NCBI GenBank assembly: GCA_037355855.1
Contig: CM074758.1
Span: 3,321,001 to 3,385,000 of the forward strand
Direction of reading: 5' to 3'
DNA: 64,000 nucleotides
Source of the DNA: Pseudo-nitzschia pungens
Lineage: Eukaryota > Bacillariophyta > Bacillariophyceae > Bacillariales > Bacillariaceae
In this document: positions 1 to 11,000 of the stretch, piece after piece
Position numbering within the stretch: position 1 is the first letter of the stretch
Layout: every line of letters begins with the position of its first letter
Notes under the pieces: model-generated
Seen by the model: the letters and a program-made list of their open reading frames with translations, nothing else
What the model was told of the DNA's origin: nothing
Databases searched by the model: none
Program-made: the position numbers and the translations under genes

Positions 1-748
1 ACAAGGCACTTCCCTAGAGGTACATCGGAATCGGTCGTAAAGGAGGGCATGATAGGTGTGTTTATTTTAGAGTGAAACATAAAGAGTGAATAAAGGGAGG
101 GAGCTGAGCCAAAGTGCTCAGCTCTGTATCGTGACATCGATTCGCTAACTCGCTAACTCGTATAATAACAGTGCTCCGTAGCACTGGTACTGTATTCTAC
201 GGGTAGCGTATCGGAGTATCGTAGGGTATCTCCGATTAATCGAATCGTGTGCTGGCTCACTTATGCTAGCACGTTTGGTAACTGTTTGGGCCGGGTATCC
301 GGTCATGGTATATATTATACACCAATGACCCGACCCCGGCGGTAGCATCGTATCTTAGCATGATATTATGGTAGGTTAGCACCATTAGTATCTCGTAGCC
401 TTAGCAACCCTAACCCTGTAGCATTTAGCTACACCATAAAAGGTGCTTTACTCGGGGTACGTACGATTGGTACAAATCGTACGCGGCGACCCTAGTAAAC
501 TCTGCTAGCATCCATACTAAACAGGATAGTAGGATATAGGTCTGCTGCTAAGCCTGTTGCTAAGCCTGTTGCTAAGCCTGTTGCTAAGCCTGTTGCTAAG
601 CCTGTATGCTAGCAATTAGCACACAGCTCTAGCACTCAGCCCAGCACCTGTTAGTCAGTCACTGGATGTTGCTGTCTGTAGACCCAGTAGCCCTTCTACA
701 CAGGAGCCTTGCTAGCACAGATCATAGCACCACCTTGAATATCTTCAT
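1..748 (-). mobile_element. Copia1-type LTR, diverged copy, cut by window edge
   Basis: This is the reverse complement of the LTRs at 31614-32504 and 48570-49424. Shared landmarks are the TATGAAGATATTCAAGG start (read on the minus strand near 748), five copies of a 12-bp GCTAAGCCTGTT unit at about 543-606, the CGTACGATT palindromic segment and the final CTAGGGAAGT.CCTTGT stretch at position 1. About 110 bp of the LTR end lies outside the window. It is clearly more diverged than the two copia1 LTRs are from each other, so it is a separate insertion. Minus-strand sequence just upstream of it (749-760) is T-rich with no purine tract, so it is a 5' LTR or solo LTR rather than a 3' LTR. Confidence 0.88.
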
Positions 749-821
749 ACAAAACAACAAAATCTTTCGTCTCGTCTCGTCACGCGATTGGTGTTGGGGA
801 AATCTTTCTGAACTCACCCAG

Positions 822-950
822 TGTTGGAGAAATTTTAGAGTTAGGGTTTACAAAATAAAAATGACCGTTCGCCAAATGAAGGTTCGCCAAATGTCTTTTG
901 GAGAGACAAAAATGAAAATTTGGTCAGTTGAATGCACATTGGAAATATAT
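822..950 (+). repeat. Copia2 5' LTR, part 1 (U3)
   Basis: Begins TGTTGGAGAAATTTT directly after ACCCAG and matches the 3' LTR from 58223 onward, except that a few bases of a GTTCGCCAAATG repeat are missing here. LINE A follows at 951. The last 14 bases, CATTGGAAATATAT (937-950), are duplicated at 12164-12177 on the other side of the LINE. Confidence 0.9.
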
Positions 951-1250
951 TAATAATAATATACGTATTTAAATAACTTTAATCACCAAAGGTGAAACTA
1001 AATTACTCAGTCTGTAACCAGACTTTAACGTCGCCTCCATCATAGAGTCAGGACCCCAAGTGGTAGAACGACAAATTTTCAAAACAAACCTTGAACATCA
1101 AGCAGGGAAAAAGACAAACAAGTCCCACAAAATAGGGACTTGAGAGAAAGTGAAATGGGAATGAAGATATTGGGATAAGATCCAGTATCAAAAGGGATGG
1201 GACAGGATAAGAAGCAGGATCAGAAGACAAAACCAAGGTACAAAGTGTAA
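951..1250 (-). other. LINE A 3' UTR and structured tail
   Basis: Nearly the same as 59041-59343 in LINE B. On the minus strand it ends with an AGTCTG-GTTA-CAGACT hairpin, a TCACC-TTT-GGTGA hairpin, an AT-rich spacer and TTA repeats. The SNE at 41799-43806 has the same arrangement, so this is probably the signal that the LINE reverse transcriptase recognises (inference). Confidence 0.75.
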
Positions 1251-2257
1251 TCAACCCTGAGGTCCAGTAAGCCAGGCTCTGAGAAGAGCAGCCTCTTGTT
1301 GGTATGGCTGCACTGGTGGGACAGGCGCTTCATACTGCTTCCTTGCAAGGTGGATGGTTGCAAGCCACTGCCGCTTGGCAGTCAGGGTGTAACCTTGTAG
1401 GACGTGGAAAGGGGTTTGTAACAGGGAGTGTGACTGGGGAAGTGCACCAGCTGCGCCAATGGCCAATTCAGAGGAGATGGAAGCATCAAGAGATTGGTGT
1501 TGTTCAGCATCAAGGGTACCCCCAGGACCATGGAGTCGTTCATTCCTATAGGTCCAAAGATCCCAGGAGGTAAGAAAGAACTGATGGATGATAGCTGTAG
1601 CCCACCGTTTGGGAGAGCGCTTGCTTCCAATGTGGGAGTAGTAGTCAGCCTGGATTTGATACCAGCGAGGAGACCACCTACCCAGAAGCCAGTTGTGCCA
1701 GCCAATAGTCCTCTGTGCTCTGACAGCAGAAGCAATTGCAAGTGAGTAGGATGATGGATAAATGCTCTGGCCCGTCCGAACTCTGGTGAGAAGATCCACA
1801 ATGGCAGCCACCAATGAGGGATCAGTTTGTTCAACTTCAAGCCTCTTCTGCAGGGGTCCCTTGAAAGCGGACACACTGTGCTGTACTGCCCCAGTGTCCT
1901 TGCAGGAGAGCACATGAGAAACCTTCTCGTTGTCTGCATCACACAATGGGCACCTGGAGTGATCCTGATACTGGTAGTGAAGTAGTTGGTTGCCAACACC
2001 AATACTGCCAGAAGCAAATTTGACAAACCACCTTTGCATGCCAGGAGGTAGACGCTTGAAGGCAGACAGATGGGCACACCAATGGATGGAACTCAGAACA
2101 GGTTGTGGAATGGGGATGTCATGGTGGGTCTGCCAATATTGAAGAAGAGGAGGACCAGAAATGGCAACATGCAAAGCATTTTGATCAAACCTTGAGCACT
2201 TGCTTCCATTGAGAGAAAAAGCCCAGGGCTCAAACACAAGTCTGGGATAGTGATGGG
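1251..2257 (-). CDS. LINE A ORF, C-terminal part (CCHC finger region)
   Basis: This is the 3' portion of the LINE polyprotein; it continues without a frame break from 8025 once H1 is removed (8025 is codon position 1 and 2257 is position 2). It begins at YPRLVFEPWAF and ends ..ALLRAWLTGPQG. A zinc-knuckle-like CPLC-x8-H-x4-C motif lies near 1930-1980, as found after the RNase H or RT domain of many LINEs. Reading further upstream would enter the H1 LTR, so the apparent longer ORF to 2384 is an artefact. The matching segment in LINE B runs from 60351 to 59344. Confidence 0.88.
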
Positions 2258-2595
2258 TGTTACACGTTAAGGTAGAAGTTTTCGGAGTAGTATGAATATT
2301 GTGATGTTTAGATACTTTACGGGATATTGTTACGCGAATTAAGAATGGAAACATATAAAATTTCGAGGTCGTGAGCATGGTCATGTTTTGGCATGCTCTG
2401 CCATAAATGTTGGTTCAATGTCGATTCCCATGATTAGGCATATGTTTTCTTCTGGGACTCGAACGTTAAGTTACGACACATATTATAATCGTATCCACGA
2501 ATGTAGATTATCATATATATATGATCTTTGATTCCCCCAATGCGGGATTCAGTTAATTATTCATTCGTGACCGTTGGCTACGCTGCCGTGTCACA
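2258..2595 (-). repeat. H1 3' LTR
   Basis: TGTTACACG..GTGTCACA as written on the plus strand, identical by eye to 7682-8019. In element sense it follows the tract ATGAGGCACTA (rc of 2596-2606), which also precedes the H2 3' LTR and probably serves as the polypurine tract. Confidence 0.93.
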
Positions 2596-2628
2596 TAGTG
2601 CCTCATGATTAAATGAATGCCAGCATAC

Positions 2629-5600
2629 TTAAGTTGACCAATGAATGGTTGAGGCTTCTGATTGGTCCACGGGCGTTGGTTCTCTGTAAGGGGTTAACTT
2701 TCGTATGTTAACTGTTTCAACGACCGAGGGAGTTTTCTGGATTTTAACTGTACCATTGTCATGGACCTGAGCAATAGTGAATGGTCCTGTTTTTCTTGGC
2801 TGTAGTTTATCTGGATCCGGTTCTTGCATCCATACCTTGTCATTGGGTTTAAAGGTATGCTCCTTACGTTTGGCATTGTCTCTAAGCAGAGCTTTGTTTA
2901 TACCTTGCTGTCGTAGCTGCTGTAGGGCTAGCAGATTGGCAGTCAGGGGGAGATCCACTAGCATGTCCCTATTAAACACCAGGGACCCTGGAGAGGCTTG
3001 TAAGGAAGCATTCACTGCGCATCTGGAGGCATGCATGCAGGTCGCAAGCGCGTTGTCCATGAGTTGGCTAGCTCTGGTATTGGCTTGAGGGGGATTGACA
3101 TGTACTAAGACTCTGAGTATATCAGCGACTGTATGATGGACTCTTTCACAGATGGCATTAGACTGGGGATTCTTCACTGTAGTGGGATTGGACTGAATTC
3201 CATACTGCTTGAGAGTGGTCTGGAACTCAGCGCCTAGGAACTCACCACCATTGTCGTGAACGCATCTGATAGGTCTTGGGTATCTTGAAAGCCAACAGTT
3301 CTTGAATTGATCAGATACATGCTGAGAAGATTTGTCTCTGATCCGGATTATTTCAAGTAGATTGGTGACTGGATCAATACAAGTTAGAGCTTTGAAGTTG
3401 TAGTTTTTGCCTTGGGCTGTAATCTTCCAGGGGCCTATTAGGTCCACATGCACTTCATGAAATGGAGATAGTGGCGCTTCTTTCGGTGGCAGTTTGCCAT
3501 ATTTGGATTGTAGGTTCTTGTATTGGATGCAGTGGTCAGGGCAAATGTAGGCTTTGCATTTCGCGTCGAGGTTGTCTGCATAGAATCTGCTTGTTATGGT
3601 TTGATATAGCCTTTTGGATCCACAATGACCCAAGAGGAGATGGTACCAGCGCATGGTATCTTCTGTGAGTGATCTGGGGAGATATATCTTCCAGCTGTCT
3701 GGATTGGTTTGATTGGCGTAACAAAGTATCTTGTTGCCTTCTAATTCTTGGTAGAAGAAGGCTTTGGATTGAATCTTGAATCGTATGGTTGGGTCCTTCA
3801 ATTGGTGAAGATAGATGTTAGAGAAGTTCACTGGGCATTCCAAGTCTTGCGCGTTTGGTAGGTTGATTAAACACTCATTGTTCAGTAGACAAGTTTGTAG
3901 TTCTTGGTCTGCGTCATTGCATAAGTGCTGGAATAGGTTTGGGAACTCTGCTAAGAACAGTTCTTCATCTTGCTTGGGGACTTCAAGTTTCAAAAAATCA
4001 ATAAGAGTGCCTTTACCAAGGGCTTCTTTCTTCCCCACTGTAGGTGGGTCCATCCGGGGGAGCCTGGAGAAGGCATCAGCAAGAACATTCGTCTTGCCTT
4101 CAACATAGGTGAGGTTGACACCAAATTCTTCGAGGAACAGTCTCCATCGGAGGACTCGTTGGACTGAGAGCGTCCGGAAGGTAAGGTTCTTATGATCAGT
4201 GTATACGTTGATGACTCCACCGAGGAGCATCTTACGGTACTCTTTGCAACAGAGTACTATGGCTAGGAGTTCTTTCTCCATGGTCGTGTAATTCTTTTGG
4301 GCATCAGATAGTTTCTTTGACCAGTATGCAATGGGCTTGCCATCTTGTAGTATGGCAGCACCAAGCTGTAGGTCTGAGGCATCAGTGTACAGTTCAAAGG
4401 GCTTGTTAAGGTCTGGATAGGTGTTCAGCGCATCTGCTGCCACCATTGCTTTCATCTCTTGAAAGGCTTTATCCTGAGCAGGTCCCCAAGTGAAAGCTGA
4501 AGGAGCTTTTCTTTGTTTGCCTTTGATGGCAGCTGCTTGAGGAGTCTTGGGGGTTCCGGTGATATCAAACAGTGGCGCGAGGACATGAGAGCGGCGAGGC
4601 CACATATCTCTATAGTATCCAACTGCTCCTAGAAAGGACTTGACTTGGGTCACAGTTCGTGGTCGGTCCATGTGTAATATGGCTTCAATCTTTTTCCTCC
4701 ATGGTTTGACTGCTGTAGGCGTCATCCAGTATCCAAGGAAGTCAGTCTCTTGTACAGCCCAGTCACACTTGAGTGGGTTGCATTTGAGTCCGTTTTGGTT
4801 GAGCCGGTCCAGTATCTTGTCTATTGTTTTCATGTGTAGATCAAAGGAGCCATTGGTCCAGATGCCAATATCATCAATATAAACAGTGCAGTCAGTGTCT
4901 TGTAGGATATCTTCCATCAGCTGCTGCGCGACGTCCGGGGAAACTTTAACTCCCATTGGGAGTCTTTGATATTCATAGCAACCATAAGGGGTGACTATGG
5001 TGCAGAGTTTCTTGCTTGCATCATCCAGTTCAAAGCAGTAGTATTGCATGGACAAGTCAATCTTGGTGAAGTGAGTATACTTGCCGCGCTTATTCATGAT
5101 GTCTTGTATCCTTGGGATAGGATATGGTCTTCTTTCGAGTAGTTCATTTAGTTCCCTAAAGTCTGATACCCATCGGACCCTGTTGTCTTTCTTTGGTACT
5201 ATGAAGGTCGGGAAAGCCCATTCTGCTGGTCCAGCGCATCTCTTGAGGACTCCATCATTGCAAAGATTCTGGAGCTCCCGTTTGAATAGGTCTTCTCGTT
5301 TGTATGCTACAGGATAAGGCTTTTTGTGTATGGGCTTGGATCCGGGCTTCAGTCTCAGAGAGATCTTCTTGTGTGGATATTTTCCTAATTCTCCATTGAA
5401 GACGTTGGGGTACTTGCTTAGTATTGCTTGGAACTGTTGCTGCTCTGCATTGGACATGTGTGACTGTTGCTTGGCAACTGTCGATGGATCTGTTTCTTGG
5501 TAGGCTCTGTCTAAGATAACTTTGGACTTGTATGGATTCGCAAAGGATAGGTCATCGGCGAAGAGTTCGGCGTCTTCGAGTTCTTCCATGAGCATGCTGT

Positions 5601-6498
5601 AGTTGTCATGGTATAAGGACGTGTCCTTCATAGGTATGGTTCGGTCCAGCCACTGAACTGCTCCTTCTTTGAATAGGAGGTTGATCTGTGCTAGGTGGAG
5701 GAAGTCTCTGCCCAGTATCAGATCATATTTGCAGTTAGGGGAATGGAAGAGCCTTGCCTCTTGTTGGTCTATGGTGTAGTTGCCAAACTCTTGTAGCTTG
5801 AGGTTCTTCATGGTGATGTATTCTGTAGTATCGAAGCTTCCATTCGCTGTGGTTGTTAAGACCTGGTGCTTGCTGCGAGTCGGTATGGTGCCAAATGGTA
5901 GAGCTCGTTTGTTAATTAGTGTTCCGGAAGATCCACTATCGAGTAGTGCGAGTAGTGGTCTTGATTTCGTTGGTATGCCTTGTATGTACTGTGCTGTAGT
6001 TAAGAGAATAGGAGCCACGTTGCTCTTATTCGATGCCTGTTCTGCTGTATTTGCAGCAGTCGACAGCAGCTTCAAATAATTTTGCTCCAGCGCACCTCCT
6101 TTGGTGTAGTCTCTGGAGTTTCCGGGAGTGCAATAGAGATTTTTTGCTGTACCGGTAGACCAATTTCTTGCTAGAGACAAGAGTGGTCTATTTGTTGCTG
6201 CTGTACTATCTTTCGCGTCTGTTGTACCCTTGGATCGATTCGTTTGATTTTGATTCGTATCCATGTTGTTCGGATTAGGATCCATTGTTGTAAGTGCTGC
6301 GTTTGCAGGCTTTGCTGAGCGTTCAACAGGAATACTCCATCCTGTAGGTTCCTTCCCCTCTTTTTGTGGGAGATCTCCTCCATGCGTCATCCCAGACAGC
6401 AGGGCTGTGCTGGCATCCAGTTCCTGGGGAGCTGGAGGCAAGGTGATTGCTGGTTTTGGTGAGGCCCGGGGCTTCTTTCTTGGCGTGGCGCCATGAAG
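2629..6498 (-). CDS. pol: H1 Pol polyprotein (PR-RT-RNaseH-IN)
   Basis: Retroviral-type aspartic protease (LLALLDSGSSG, about residue 165 counting from the Met at 6441), reverse transcriptase with YIDD (about 520), RNase H starting at ELYTDAS (about 685), an HHCC integrase finger around YHLLLGHCGS (about 935), and a DDE core with HVDLIGPW, VHDNGGEF and NAICERVH (about 1000-1100). No stops or frameshifts. The first ATG is at 6441, but the frame is open back to the gag UGA at 6499-6501 and the linker 6498-6442 is similar in H2, so translation most likely arrives by reading through UGA from gag. Ends ..STIHWST. Confidence 0.95.
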   Translation of the reverse strand, partial: LHGATPRKKPRASPKPAITLPPAPQELDASTALLSGMTHGGDLPQKEGKEPTGWSIPVERSAKPANAALTTMDPNPNNMDTNQNQTNRSKGTTDAKDSTAATNRPLLSLARNWSTGTAKNLYCTPGNSRDYTKGGALEQNYLKLLSTAANTAEQASNKSNVAPILLTTAQYIQGIPTKSRPLLALLDSGSSGTLINKRALPFGTIPTRSKHQVLTTTANGSFDTTEYITMKNLKLQEFGNYTIDQQEARLFHSPNCKYDLILGRDFLHLAQINLLFKEGAVQWLDRTIPMKDTSLYHDNYSMLMEELEDAELFADDLSFANPYKSKVILDRAYQETDPSTVAKQQSHMSNAEQQQFQAILSKYPNVFNGELGKYPHKKISLRLKPGSKPIHKKPYPVAYKREDLFKRELQNLCNDGVLKRCAGPAEWAFPTFIVPKKDNRVRWVSDFRELNELLERRPYPIPRIQDIMNKRGKYTHFTKIDLSMQYYCFELDDASKKLCTIVTPYGCYEYQRLPMGVKVSPDVAQQLMEDILQDTDCTVYIDDIGIWTNGSFDLHMKTIDKILDRLNQNGLKCNPLKCDWAVQETDFLGYWMTPTAVKPWRKKIEAILHMDRPRTVTQVKSFLGAVGYYRDMWPRRSHVLAPLFDITGTPKTPQAAAIKGKQRKAPSAFTWGPAQDKAFQEMKAMVAADALNTYPDLNKPFELYTDASDLQLGAAILQDGKPIAYWSKKLSDAQKNYTTMEKELLAIVLCCKEYRKMLLGGVINVYTDHKNLTFRTLSVQRVLRWRLFLEEFGVNLTYVEGKTNVLADAFSRLPRMDPPTVGKKEALGKGTLIDFLKLEVPKQDEELFLAEFPNLFQHLCNDADQELQTCLLNNECLINLPNAQDLECPVNFSNIYLHQLKDPTIRFKIQSKAFFYQELEGNKILCYANQTNPDSWKIYLPRSLTEDTMRWYHLLLGHCGSKRLYQTITSRFYADNLDAKCKAYICPDHCIQYKNLQSKYGKLPPKEAPLSPFHEVHVDLIGPWKITAQGKNYNFKALTCIDPVTNLLEIIRIRDKSSQHVSDQFKNCWLSRYPRPIRCVHDNGGEFLGAEFQTTLKQYGIQSNPTTVKNPQSNAICERVHHTVADILRVLVHVNPPQANTRASQLMDNALATCMHASRCAVNASLQASPGSLVFNRDMLVDLPLTANLLALQQLRQQGINKALLRDNAKRKEHTFKPNDKVWMQEPDPDKLQPRKTGPFTIAQVHDNGTVKIQKTPSVVETVNIRKLTPYREPTPVDQSEASTIHWST

Positions 6499-7557
6499 TC
6501 AGGGGAGCCAAACGAGTTCCCCATCGATACTTCTTTCGGTTCGTCCACCATGCTTGGAATGGTATGATTCCATTGCGGCTTTCATGTGGGCTTGGAAGGA
6601 CTCGTTGCTTCCAGGGACGCAGTGAGTGTGGGTATGAAATGTCTCTCCTGCTCCTGATTTTGGATTAGAGTTGCTCTTGTTGTAGTTCTTGGAGAACTTG
6701 TTCTTCGGGCATTCGGACCAGTCATGGTTGTGTCCGGGGATTCGACACGGATTGGACTTTTTCTTGCTGTTGTTGTTGCCCTTGTGGTTGGAGTGCGAGT
6801 TGCGTTTTCGAGAGCTGCTGTTGTTGTTGTTGTTGTTCGAATTGTTCGAGCGCTTTTGTTGCTTGTTATTGTTCTTGTTGCTCTTTTTGTTGGCTTGTCT
6901 CTCGTGGCAGCTCATGTGATCGACAATGAATTGGACAGTGGTATCCTCGTGGATGCCGCTGTGGATCATACCGTAGTGTTCTATCCATGATGCCGGGAAG
7001 GAGTGTAGGAGAATGGTTAGTTTCTCCACCTTGGAGAGGGGAGCACTGCTTCCATCCAGTTTGGCAGTGTATTTCATAAGGATTAAGATCCGGTCGGCGT
7101 GATCCTTACAGGTCATTGCCGGCGTCTTTCTGCAGTCGTTGCTTCGGAGATAGGTGTGCATGATATCGCGTGCATCCCTGGCATTGCAGTAGAACTTGGT
7201 GAAGGCCAAAATGGCTTGTTCATATCCTCCAATCTCTTCCTCTTCATATTGGAGATTGTCGGGATCTAGTGGGTCTTGTATCATGTTGTTCCACTTGCTC
7301 TGTGCATCAGTCGTGAGACAGCGGCTGAAGTGGGTGAGATGTTTGCTGACTGGGAGCTGTATGAGTTTGGCGGCGTTTCGGAATGACTCTTCAACAAATA
7401 AGAGTTCTTCCAGTCCTCCTTTTTCTGTAAAGAGGGGGACCTTGATACTGTCGGTGTTGCCGTCGGCATCGTTGTTGTAGAGGGTGAAGAGCTTGGGTTT
7501 GGTTCGATCGAAGGAGCTCTTGTAGGTGATCGGTGGATCCCTGTACAGACCTGCCAT
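6499..7557 (-). CDS. gag: H1 Gag
   Basis: 352 residues starting MAGLYRDPPITYKSSFD, the same start as H2 Gag. It has a capsid-like helical region, then an Asn/Lys/Ser-rich basic stretch (about residues 225-275, encoded by AAC-rich codons) and a zinc-knuckle-like CRIPGHNHDWSEC (about 277-289). It ends ..GELVWLP followed by UGA-CUU, and the frame continues directly into pol. Gag would assemble the particle and bind RNA (family role). Intact. Confidence 0.92.
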   Translation of the reverse strand: MAGLYRDPPITYKSSFDRTKPKLFTLYNNDADGNTDSIKVPLFTEKGGLEELLFVEESFRNAAKLIQLPVSKHLTHFSRCLTTDAQSKWNNMIQDPLDPDNLQYEEEEIGGYEQAILAFTKFYCNARDARDIMHTYLRSNDCRKTPAMTCKDHADRILILMKYTAKLDGSSAPLSKVEKLTILLHSFPASWIEHYGMIHSGIHEDTTVQFIVDHMSCHERQANKKSNKNNNKQQKRSNNSNNNNNNSSSRKRNSHSNHKGNNNSKKKSNPCRIPGHNHDWSECPKNKFSKNYNKSNSNPKSGAGETFHTHTHCVPGSNESFQAHMKAAMESYHSKHGGRTERSIDGELVWLP

Positions 7558-7681
7558 CTTGAGTTGCTTGTTGGGGGTACAGGTTGCCTCTGTTGTTGAG
7601 GCTATCGATGTTTTTCAGAGGAGAGTTTATTCAGTACTGATTGTTACTGTCTTTCTACTTAAAGATAAACAGTAATTACTG
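7558..7681 (-). promoter_or_regulatory. H1 leader with palindrome at primer site
   Basis: The 124 bp between the 5' LTR and gag. Directly next to the LTR (7670-7681) is the perfect 12-bp palindrome CAGTAATTACTG, where a tRNA-complementary site beginning TGG would be expected. H2 has the same palindrome at the same place although its LTR is different. How minus-strand synthesis is primed is not evident. Confidence 0.6.
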
Positions 7682-8019
7682 TGTTACACGTTAAGGTAGA
7701 AGTTTTCGGAGTAGTATGAATATTGTGATGTTTAGATACTTTACGGGATATTGTTACGCGAATTAAGAATGGAAACATATAAAATTTCGAGGTCGTGAGC
7801 ATGGTCATGTTTTGGCATGCTCTGCCATAAATGTTGGTTCAATGTCGATTCCCATGATTAGGCATATGTTTTCTTCTGGGACTCGAACGTTAAGTTACGA
7901 CACATATTATAATCGTATCCACGAATGTAGATTATCATATATATATGATCTTTGATTCCCCCAATGCGGGATTCAGTTAATTATTCATTCGTGACCGTTG
8001 GCTACGCTGCCGTGTCACA
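7682..8019 (-). repeat. H1 5' LTR
   Basis: 338 bp, identical by eye to 2258-2595. Contains the H1 promoter by position. It is followed on the right by the ATGGG target duplicate (8020-8024) and LINE A sequence. Confidence 0.93.
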
Positions 8020-8024
8020 ATGGG

Positions 8025-11000
8025 CAGAAGCTCTATGGACAGAGAGAAATGCCTTTGCCATGCTGTCTACCTGGTGATTGCGAAGGGCCCACCAATCAAG
8101 AAAGATTCCAGCTTGATGGCCCTGAACCCACTGAAAGTGCACAGAGATTGGCAGGGCAGAAATCATGTTTCTGATGACATAAACATAATCAAAAGACTTC
8201 TGGGAAATAACCAATGGCCATGATCCCTCAGCCTGTTTGAGAGCTGTGTCACCATCCAGAGCAATAGTGATAGAGCCAGAAGCAATATCAAAAAGACTCA
8301 CCAGAGCAGTGCAGCAGGTGAGAACCCCAATGATTCCTGCCAGTTCACTCCTGTAGGAAGATTGATCCTCAGGAGATCCACTGACAAAATTACAGCCAGT
8401 GAGGAACAATGAAGCTGACTTGGTGGAGGTATTGGGGGACAAAATGAAAGCAGAAGTTCCTCTGAGAAGGTCCGGATCAAATGAACCATCACATACAGCA
8501 CTGGCAGTACCACTCTCAATAGCATCAACAAGGTGCTGACAGCCAGCCTGTGGTAGGGAATATTTGTGGAGAAGTACTCTTGGAGACGCACAGAGTGCAT
8601 CAAAGGCATCTACTGGGGAGTCTGGAAGAGAATCAAATGGATTGTACACCAGAGGATCCATGTCAGGAGGCTCAGAAACAAAAGCAGAGGACCCAACAAC
8701 GCGTACAACTTGTCCACAAATAACAGGGCAGACAAGCACATCAGCACAGGCTGGTTTGTCAGTAAAGAGTTCAGAAGTGACCCTGTATCTGCCCCTGCCC
8801 TGGGAGGTGCTCACAATCCAGCCAGTAGAAGTTTTGAAGAATATTCTGTTGGTGGAGGGAGACAAAAACCAAGGCCAAAGAGAAGCTGTCTGGGGAGAGA
8901 GCCAATGCCCAAGATGAAAAGAAGGAGCCAGTGCCCTGGCTGCAGGGGGTGGACAGGGGGGAAGAAAACAGGTCTGAAGAGCCTTAGTCCATAAGCGCTG
9001 TGCTGCTGGAGGCCAAGATGGAGGACATCTAGGCCAGTCAAGATGATCCCTCAAGTGATTGGAGGATGTCAGCTGGAAGGCCATGGGAGAGAGTCTTTTC
9101 CCATCTGGAGTACAAATGTCAGCAAGGGAAATAGCCTTGAGGGACATGCGCATGTGATTCAAGAGGGACAAGTCAGCACCTCTGAAGCCAGAGTTGACAA
9201 AGGCTTGCATGAGATAACAGTCATTGGAACGTAACAGTGGTAGGTCTGGGAAGTCTTCAAACAAGCTCACAGGGTGAACAGAGAAAAACTTCCACACATG
9301 TTTGTACCAGCAGGGAGTGACGTATGAAGCAAAGGGATGATAGGGTGTGACACCAAGATGGAGAGGAAGTCCAAGTTCAAGCCTGAGAGCTTCAGCAGTG
9401 AGCCTGAGAATCCTACCAGTTTGTGAGGACCTGACAGATTCCTGAAAGAGGGTGGCAATATGACTGAACTCTTGGAGGAGGTATGGATGGATGAAACCAA
9501 AGCCTTGATAGAGGGAAGGACCATAGAACACATGTCTGGGAAATGTCCGTGACATCCCTGCTTTATTCAGCACAGGAACAAGAGCTGGGTGAATTATCTT
9601 AGTCCAAGTGGCCTCATCAAGTTGCGTGACAGGCATGGGGTATTCAACAGACTTCATGAAAGAATACTTGAAGGTGTAGAGGGATGCGCGCTTCTCACAC
9701 TTGGAAGCCCTGAGTTGAGAGCCAAAAGACTGAGACTGTGACTTCATGTGAGCAATCTGTGCTTCCTCATTGCCATCCATGGAGATAAAAACCCCAAGGG
9801 TCTTGTCAGCATGGTCAACTTCAAACCGATCCAGGGTAGCTCGATTGCCATTTTTGTCAGCAACTGAGAAGTCACCGGGCATGTCAGCAATGGAACGATA
9901 GTCCCAGCCGGATCCATTCCATTTGAAATCAATCAAATAACAGAAGGATTTGGCAGGTTCAATAGCACCACCAGTGGCAATAATCCCACCAGCCCACCGG
10001 TCAAGAGCTTCCTGAAAGTCAACAGCTAATTCCTCACCAGATGTGGAGGAATCAGAGCCAGCACAAAACAAATCTGTGTCATCCACAAAGGCAAAACCCA
10101 CAAGAGAAACCAGTTGCAGTGACAAAGAAGTGATAAGATGGACACCATGCCCAGCCTGTTGCATCATTCGGAAGACAATTGTTGACACCAAAGCCCAAAG
10201 AGTTGGACCAATACCGTTGCCCTGGCCACAACCACTGAGAGGAACAGGTTCATCACCATACACAGGACCTGACCGACCAAAACCAGTTTTGATGTGGTGC
10301 TTGGCAAGTTGCAAAGTAGACAGAAGAACCTCACACACATGTGCAGGAACCCCAAAGCTCTGGAGAGTGAGACCTGCAATCGGATGAGAGATCCTATCAT
10401 AGCAGCCCTTGGCATCATTCATAGCAACAGCACCGGATCTGCACTTCTGCCGCAACACATCACATATGAGCTTCTTGTTCAGGCAGGTGTTGATTGCCTT
10501 GTGGTGTTTCCTGCTTCCATGTTGATCAACAGCCACGGCATTGGCACGTTCAGCATGGGCAAGAATTCGTCTGCCAATCATCTTGTTGTTGATTTGGAAC
10601 TCAGGAGACATCAACTGGATGAGTCTCATCTTATCCACTCTATATTCACCAGGTTTCTTGAAGATCTCAACATCAGTGATGACCTGCCAAGCAGAAGGAG
10701 AGAAGCCAACAATCAAAGGGACGGATCTCAGGAGAGTGTCAAACTTGTTCAGCTGGGGATCCAGGGCAAATGCCTTGTGGTGGGCAAAACTCAAACAAGA
10801 AGGTTCACTTGCTGTGCGTTCCCTCTGGCGTTTCCAGGCAGCAGCATTGTCAGCTGGACACACTGAATAGTCAAAGGGGGGCAAACTCAGAATAGAGTCA
10901 GGGACTTTGAGACAGGAAAGAAATTCAGAAAGGTATTTGTCAGTGGCAGCAGGAGGAGTATATGTGCCATCAAGAACTTGAGCAGAAGCATGTGCTGTGC

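Larger units (their letters stand above)
2258..8019 (-). mobile_element. H1: complete Ty3/gypsy retrotransposon
   Basis: It has 338-bp LTRs at 2258-2595 and 7682-8019 that look identical by eye, and target duplication ATGGG at 2253-2257 and 8020-8024. Between them are an intact gag (7557-6499) and an intact pol (to 2629) in the same frame, separated by one UGA. It is inserted in LINE A. Identical LTRs and undamaged ORFs mean it is recent and possibly still competent. Domain order PR-RT-RH-IN identifies it as Ty3/gypsy. No chromodomain is evident after the integrase. Confidence 0.95.

Noticed and set aside
405..425. Telomere-like AACCCTAACCCT in the left LTR (and GGGTTAGGG in copia1 LTRs)
   Set aside because: Only about two units, at the same place in every LTR copy; part of the LTR, not a telomere or healed break.
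2258..2384. Apparent N-terminal extension MTMLTTSKFYMFPF of the LINE fragment
   Set aside because: It is translated from the H1 LTR; comparison with LINE B shows the real protein continues at 8025.
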